A stretch of DNA of 64,000 bases, taken from Geomonas anaerohicana. Lineage in GTDB: Bacteria; Desulfobacterota; Desulfuromonadia; Geobacterales; Geobacteraceae. The stretch covers positions 1-64,000 of the forward strand of contig NZ_JAEMHL010000011.1 in NCBI RefSeq assembly GCF_016458305.1, in the 5' to 3' direction. A program made the translations under genes and the position numbers. Each line of letters opens with the position of its first letter. Position 1 is the first letter of the stretch. The notes under the pieces are model-generated. The model was not told the DNA's origin, did no database searches, and saw nothing but the letters and a program-made list of their open reading frames with translations. Shown piece by piece: positions 61,907-64,000 of this stretch.

Positions 61907-62047
61907 TCAGGTGAACCTTTCCCCAAGTTTGCCACGGCTGTGCGAATATACGTTTGCCGGCGGTGTCCACATCCACTTCGCAAACCAACCGGTTGGCATA
62001 ATGCCCCCCTTGCGGTATGCGGTAACTTCATCTCTGCAAGTCACCAT
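61907..62047 (-). CDS. Possible small ORF ending in the same motif as the 56053 regulator
   Basis: 46 residues from ATG 62047 to TGA 61907: MVTCRDEVTAYRKGGIMPTG and so on, ending SRGKLGERFT. No strong SD; the frame is open upstream to a TAA near 62087. It may be the end of a lost gene or an element-borne sequence. Confidence 0.25.
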   Translation of the reverse strand: MVTCRDEVTAYRKGGIMPTGWFAKWMWTPPANVYSHSRGKLGERFT

Positions 62048-62100
62048 CAGGAACTCGGCTTTCAAATCACTGCCGATGTAGCCTGTTTAAACTAAGATTC

Positions 62101-62559
62101 CCCAAAGTGCTACCGCTACACAATAGTAACTGACGCTCAGATTATAGCTACCAGAGGCTTATTATCAATTCGCCGGCGGAAACCACTGTGGAGCGGTTTC
62201 GAATTTTGATGATCATCCGAAATCCGTCTCCCCGTTTTTTGGGGGCAATGGAGGGCACGTTGAAAAACCTTTAAGCCGCCGACGGCACTCATTTCTATCA
62301 GATTATTTCACGTCCCGAATCCCGGTGAGTATTCTCCTCCGGTCGTCGGGGAGTTCGTACCGTTGCGAGGTCTCATTTACGGGCAGCGTCTAGCGTCTCC
62401 TCTTCCTACAGGGCCGTTGCCAAGGTATCTAGGCTCAGGGTTCATTGGCCGCGAGAATACGCCCACCGCCGACATCCCCTGGTCACATGGGCAGAGAATG
62501 TCGATACGGCAAGGAACGAGATAGTATCTCGTGACCGTCCACGGTCGCATCGAAAGCAA
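62101..62559. other. Non-coding stretch before hslO
   Basis: 459 bp. I see no gene, RNA or repeat that I can name. It may contain eroded mobile DNA. Confidence 0.35.
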
Positions 62560-63528
62560 TCAGGTTTTTTTGTTGATCTCTAAAGTTCTCCGAATATCCA
62601 GCACAGCGGTTTTCCCCGACTCGTCGCTTGGTGCGGGGGGGGGCGCGACAGGCTCCGACAGTGCATCAACGAGGCTTCCCATCTCTTCCTGGCTGAAGTT
62701 CCGAACCTCCCTGCAGAAGGCGCAGGTAACCGTCCCCCCGCCCTCGCGATCAGCCATCGCCCGAAGGGCGTCCTTTCCCTGAGTCAAAAGCGCCTGCTCA
62801 CATTTTTCCCTGCTACAGGTGCACTGGAAGGAGATCACGCGTTTTTCAAAGGTCTCGAAAGGGATCCCGACGAAGAGGACGTCCAGCAGCTGTTCTGGGG
62901 TGCCGCCGCGACAAAAGTGGTCTGAGAGCGAGGAGAGGTTACCGATTCGTTCCCAGAGAAGATGGATGGCCGTCTCGTCCTGGGGGGGGAGCGACTGTAT
63001 CAGAAATCCGCCCGCCGCGCCGACCGTGCCGTCCTGTTCCACGAAGACGTCGAGCCTGACTGCAGAGGGGACCTGTTCCGATTCGGTGAGGTACATCGCC
63101 AGATCTTCGCCAATTTCACTGGAGGTGAGCCGTACCGTCCCCTGGTAAGGCTGCTTCAACCGCAGGTCCTTGGTGACGGTAAGCAGCCCGGTACGGCCAA
63201 GAGCGCCGGCCACGTCTGGCCTTCCATCGAGTAGAGGAAGGTCCACGGCCGGGTTGCCGACGGTACCTGCCACGGCTCCGGTGCTCAGGGCCTCGATGAG
63301 AATCTTGCCGAGGGGGCCGTTCCCTTCGAACTTCAGTGCCACCCGCTGGTCGGTCTTAAGGAGCGCCCCCATGAGCGCCCCTCCGGTTAGCGCCCGTCCC
63401 AGGGCCGCCGTGGCCGTGGGGAGCGTGCCGTGCCTCCTTGCAGCCTCAGCCACTACCCCTGTCGAGACGCAGGCCAGTCCCCGGAAGGTTCCCGCTTTAG
63501 TAAGAATGCGTACTAGATAGTCATCCAT
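62560..63528 (-). CDS. hslO: Redox-regulated chaperone Hsp33
   Basis: 322 residues. Holdase chaperone switched on by oxidation. N-terminal domain DDYLVRILTKAGTFRGLACV and ALGRALTGGALMGALLKTDQ. The C-terminal zinc switch is intact: CTC (about residue 236) and CAFC (about 270), 30-odd residues apart, all four cysteines present. A Pro-rich extension of about 20 residues follows (PVAPPPAPSDESGKTAVLDI). Cytosolic. The phosphorylase gene precedes it on the same strand with a 35-bp gap, so co-transcription is possible. Confidence 0.95.
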   Translation of the reverse strand: MDDYLVRILTKAGTFRGLACVSTGVVAEAARRHGTLPTATAALGRALTGGALMGALLKTDQRVALKFEGNGPLGKILIEALSTGAVAGTVGNPAVDLPLLDGRPDVAGALGRTGLLTVTKDLRLKQPYQGTVRLTSSEIGEDLAMYLTESEQVPSAVRLDVFVEQDGTVGAAGGFLIQSLPPQDETAIHLLWERIGNLSSLSDHFCRGGTPEQLLDVLFVGIPFETFEKRVISFQCTCSREKCEQALLTQGKDALRAMADREGGGTVTCAFCREVRNFSQEEMGSLVDALSEPVAPPPAPSDESGKTAVLDIRRTLEINKKT

Positions 63529-63563
63529 GTATCACTTCCTCCGGAAAGCTGTGTCCCCCCCAC

Positions 63564-64000
63564 TCATCGTTGCCACAGAATACGAGCGGCTTCTAGAGGT
63601 ACCGCGGTGCCTGCGCGGTACGGTATCACACGCGCCGTGTAGTCCATGGCTGGTCTTGACGCAGCGACCTGTACACCATAGAGATAACCGTTTTCCGCGC
63701 CAACCAGTCTAGGGCCGCGCGTCATCTCCTTGCAAACAGGGTCGCCGCCATTGACTCCGTCAGCATACAGCTCAACCTTTACCGCATTAGGGTCGAGCCC
63801 GTTGAGATAGAGCTGAACCTCGAACGTATGCAGGTTCCCTTTCGTCACAACCTTGTCAACGCCGAAACGCAGATTACCCCACTCCCGTTTTACTGCCTTC
63901 AGCCAGTTCACTATTGCTACGCCCGCTTCTCCATTATCCGCGGCGCGCTCGCGGTAGGCCGCAGCGGCTGGAATATAGTAGCTCTCGGCATACTGTCGTA
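63564..64000 (-). CDS. glgP: Alpha-glucan (glycogen) phosphorylase, C-terminal part; 5' end outside window
   Basis: The frame is open to the right edge and ends at 63564. It encodes the C-terminal domain found in the DUF3417-containing phosphorylases: AESYYIPAAAAYRERAADNG, VQLYLNGLDPNAVKVELYAD, and YTARVIPYRAGTAVPLEAAR followed by ILWQR. The catalytic GT35 domain and PLP lysine are outside the window. The full enzyme releases glucose 1-phosphate from glycogen or maltodextrin. A GTG at 63911 is not the true start since coding continues upstream. Confidence 0.85.
   Translation of the reverse strand, partial: RQYAESYYIPAAAAYRERAADNGEAGVAIVNWLKAVKREWGNLRFGVDKVVTKGNLHTFEVQLYLNGLDPNAVKVELYADGVNGGDPVCKEMTRGPRLVGAENGYLYGVQVAASRPAMDYTARVIPYRAGTAVPLEAARILWQR

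Noticed and set aside
61738-62031. 98-codon minus-strand frame right of the 67-residue protein
   Set aside because: No ribosome site, no recognisable domain, and Pro/Ser/Arg-rich composition typical of a chance frame.

Overview
The window is a high-GC chromosomal segment that reads as a Geobacterales (Desulfuromonadota) genome, of the Geobacter/Geomonas/Citrifermentans type. This is inferred from an octaheme c-type cytochrome, a very dense set of PAS/HisKA sensor kinases and response regulators, sigma-54-type promoters, a PEP-CTERM protein and family-typical small proteins. I could not run a database search, so the taxonomic placement is an inference from gene content.

Layout. 1-10 kb: a partial secreted Ala/Lys-rich repeat protein (C-terminus outside the window), a YkgJ-type Cys-cluster protein, a tetrathionate-reductase-family octaheme cytochrome divergent from metE, a cold-shock protein, a lipid A acyltransferase and a cupin. 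9.7-11.5 kb: an Lrp/AsnC regulator followed by a DAP-decarboxylase-type enzyme. 11.9-20.1 kb: a tightly coupled five-gene signalling operon (solute-binding protein, HAMP-PAS-PAS protein without kinase, MASE3 kinase, receiver, REC-PAS-kinase-REC); the last three junctions are ATGA overlaps. 20.1-34.5 kb: a GGDEF-EAL protein, hybrid cluster protein, a frameshifted Cache kinase, a decayed subtilisin gene, CsbD, a zinc-ribbon protein, a large hybrid kinase and an MCP. 35-41 kb: gltBD behind a good sigma-54 promoter. 41-45 kb: FMN-binding protein, katG, fasciclin protein. 45-50 kb: an SBP-kinase / sigma-54 activator pair next to a dicarboxylate/amino-acid symporter that has its own sigma-54 promoter and candidate upstream activator sites. 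50-55 kb: a PEP-CTERM protein (again sigma-54), a hypothetical protein, a 42-bp tandem repeat array and a LytS-type hybrid kinase.

At 55.6 kb lies the 3' half of an initiator tRNA followed by its terminator, and the sequence to its right changes character: small orphan genes, two stand-alone receivers, decayed fragments and long non-coding stretches. This looks like the edge of an integrated and eroded element. Recognisable genes on that side are a TMEM175-like protein, a B12-binding radical SAM protein and a BrkB-family protein. Housekeeping genes return at 62.5 kb with hslO (Hsp33) and the 3' end of an alpha-glucan phosphorylase gene.

Themes: (i) signal transduction dominates, with several kinases sharing near-identical output modules behind different sensors; (ii) three sigma-54 promoters (gltB, symporter, PEP-CTERM gene) have exact GG/GC spacing; (iii) gene decay is visible at four or more places; (iv) several non-coding inverted-repeat elements and a recurring terminator sequence are scattered between genes.
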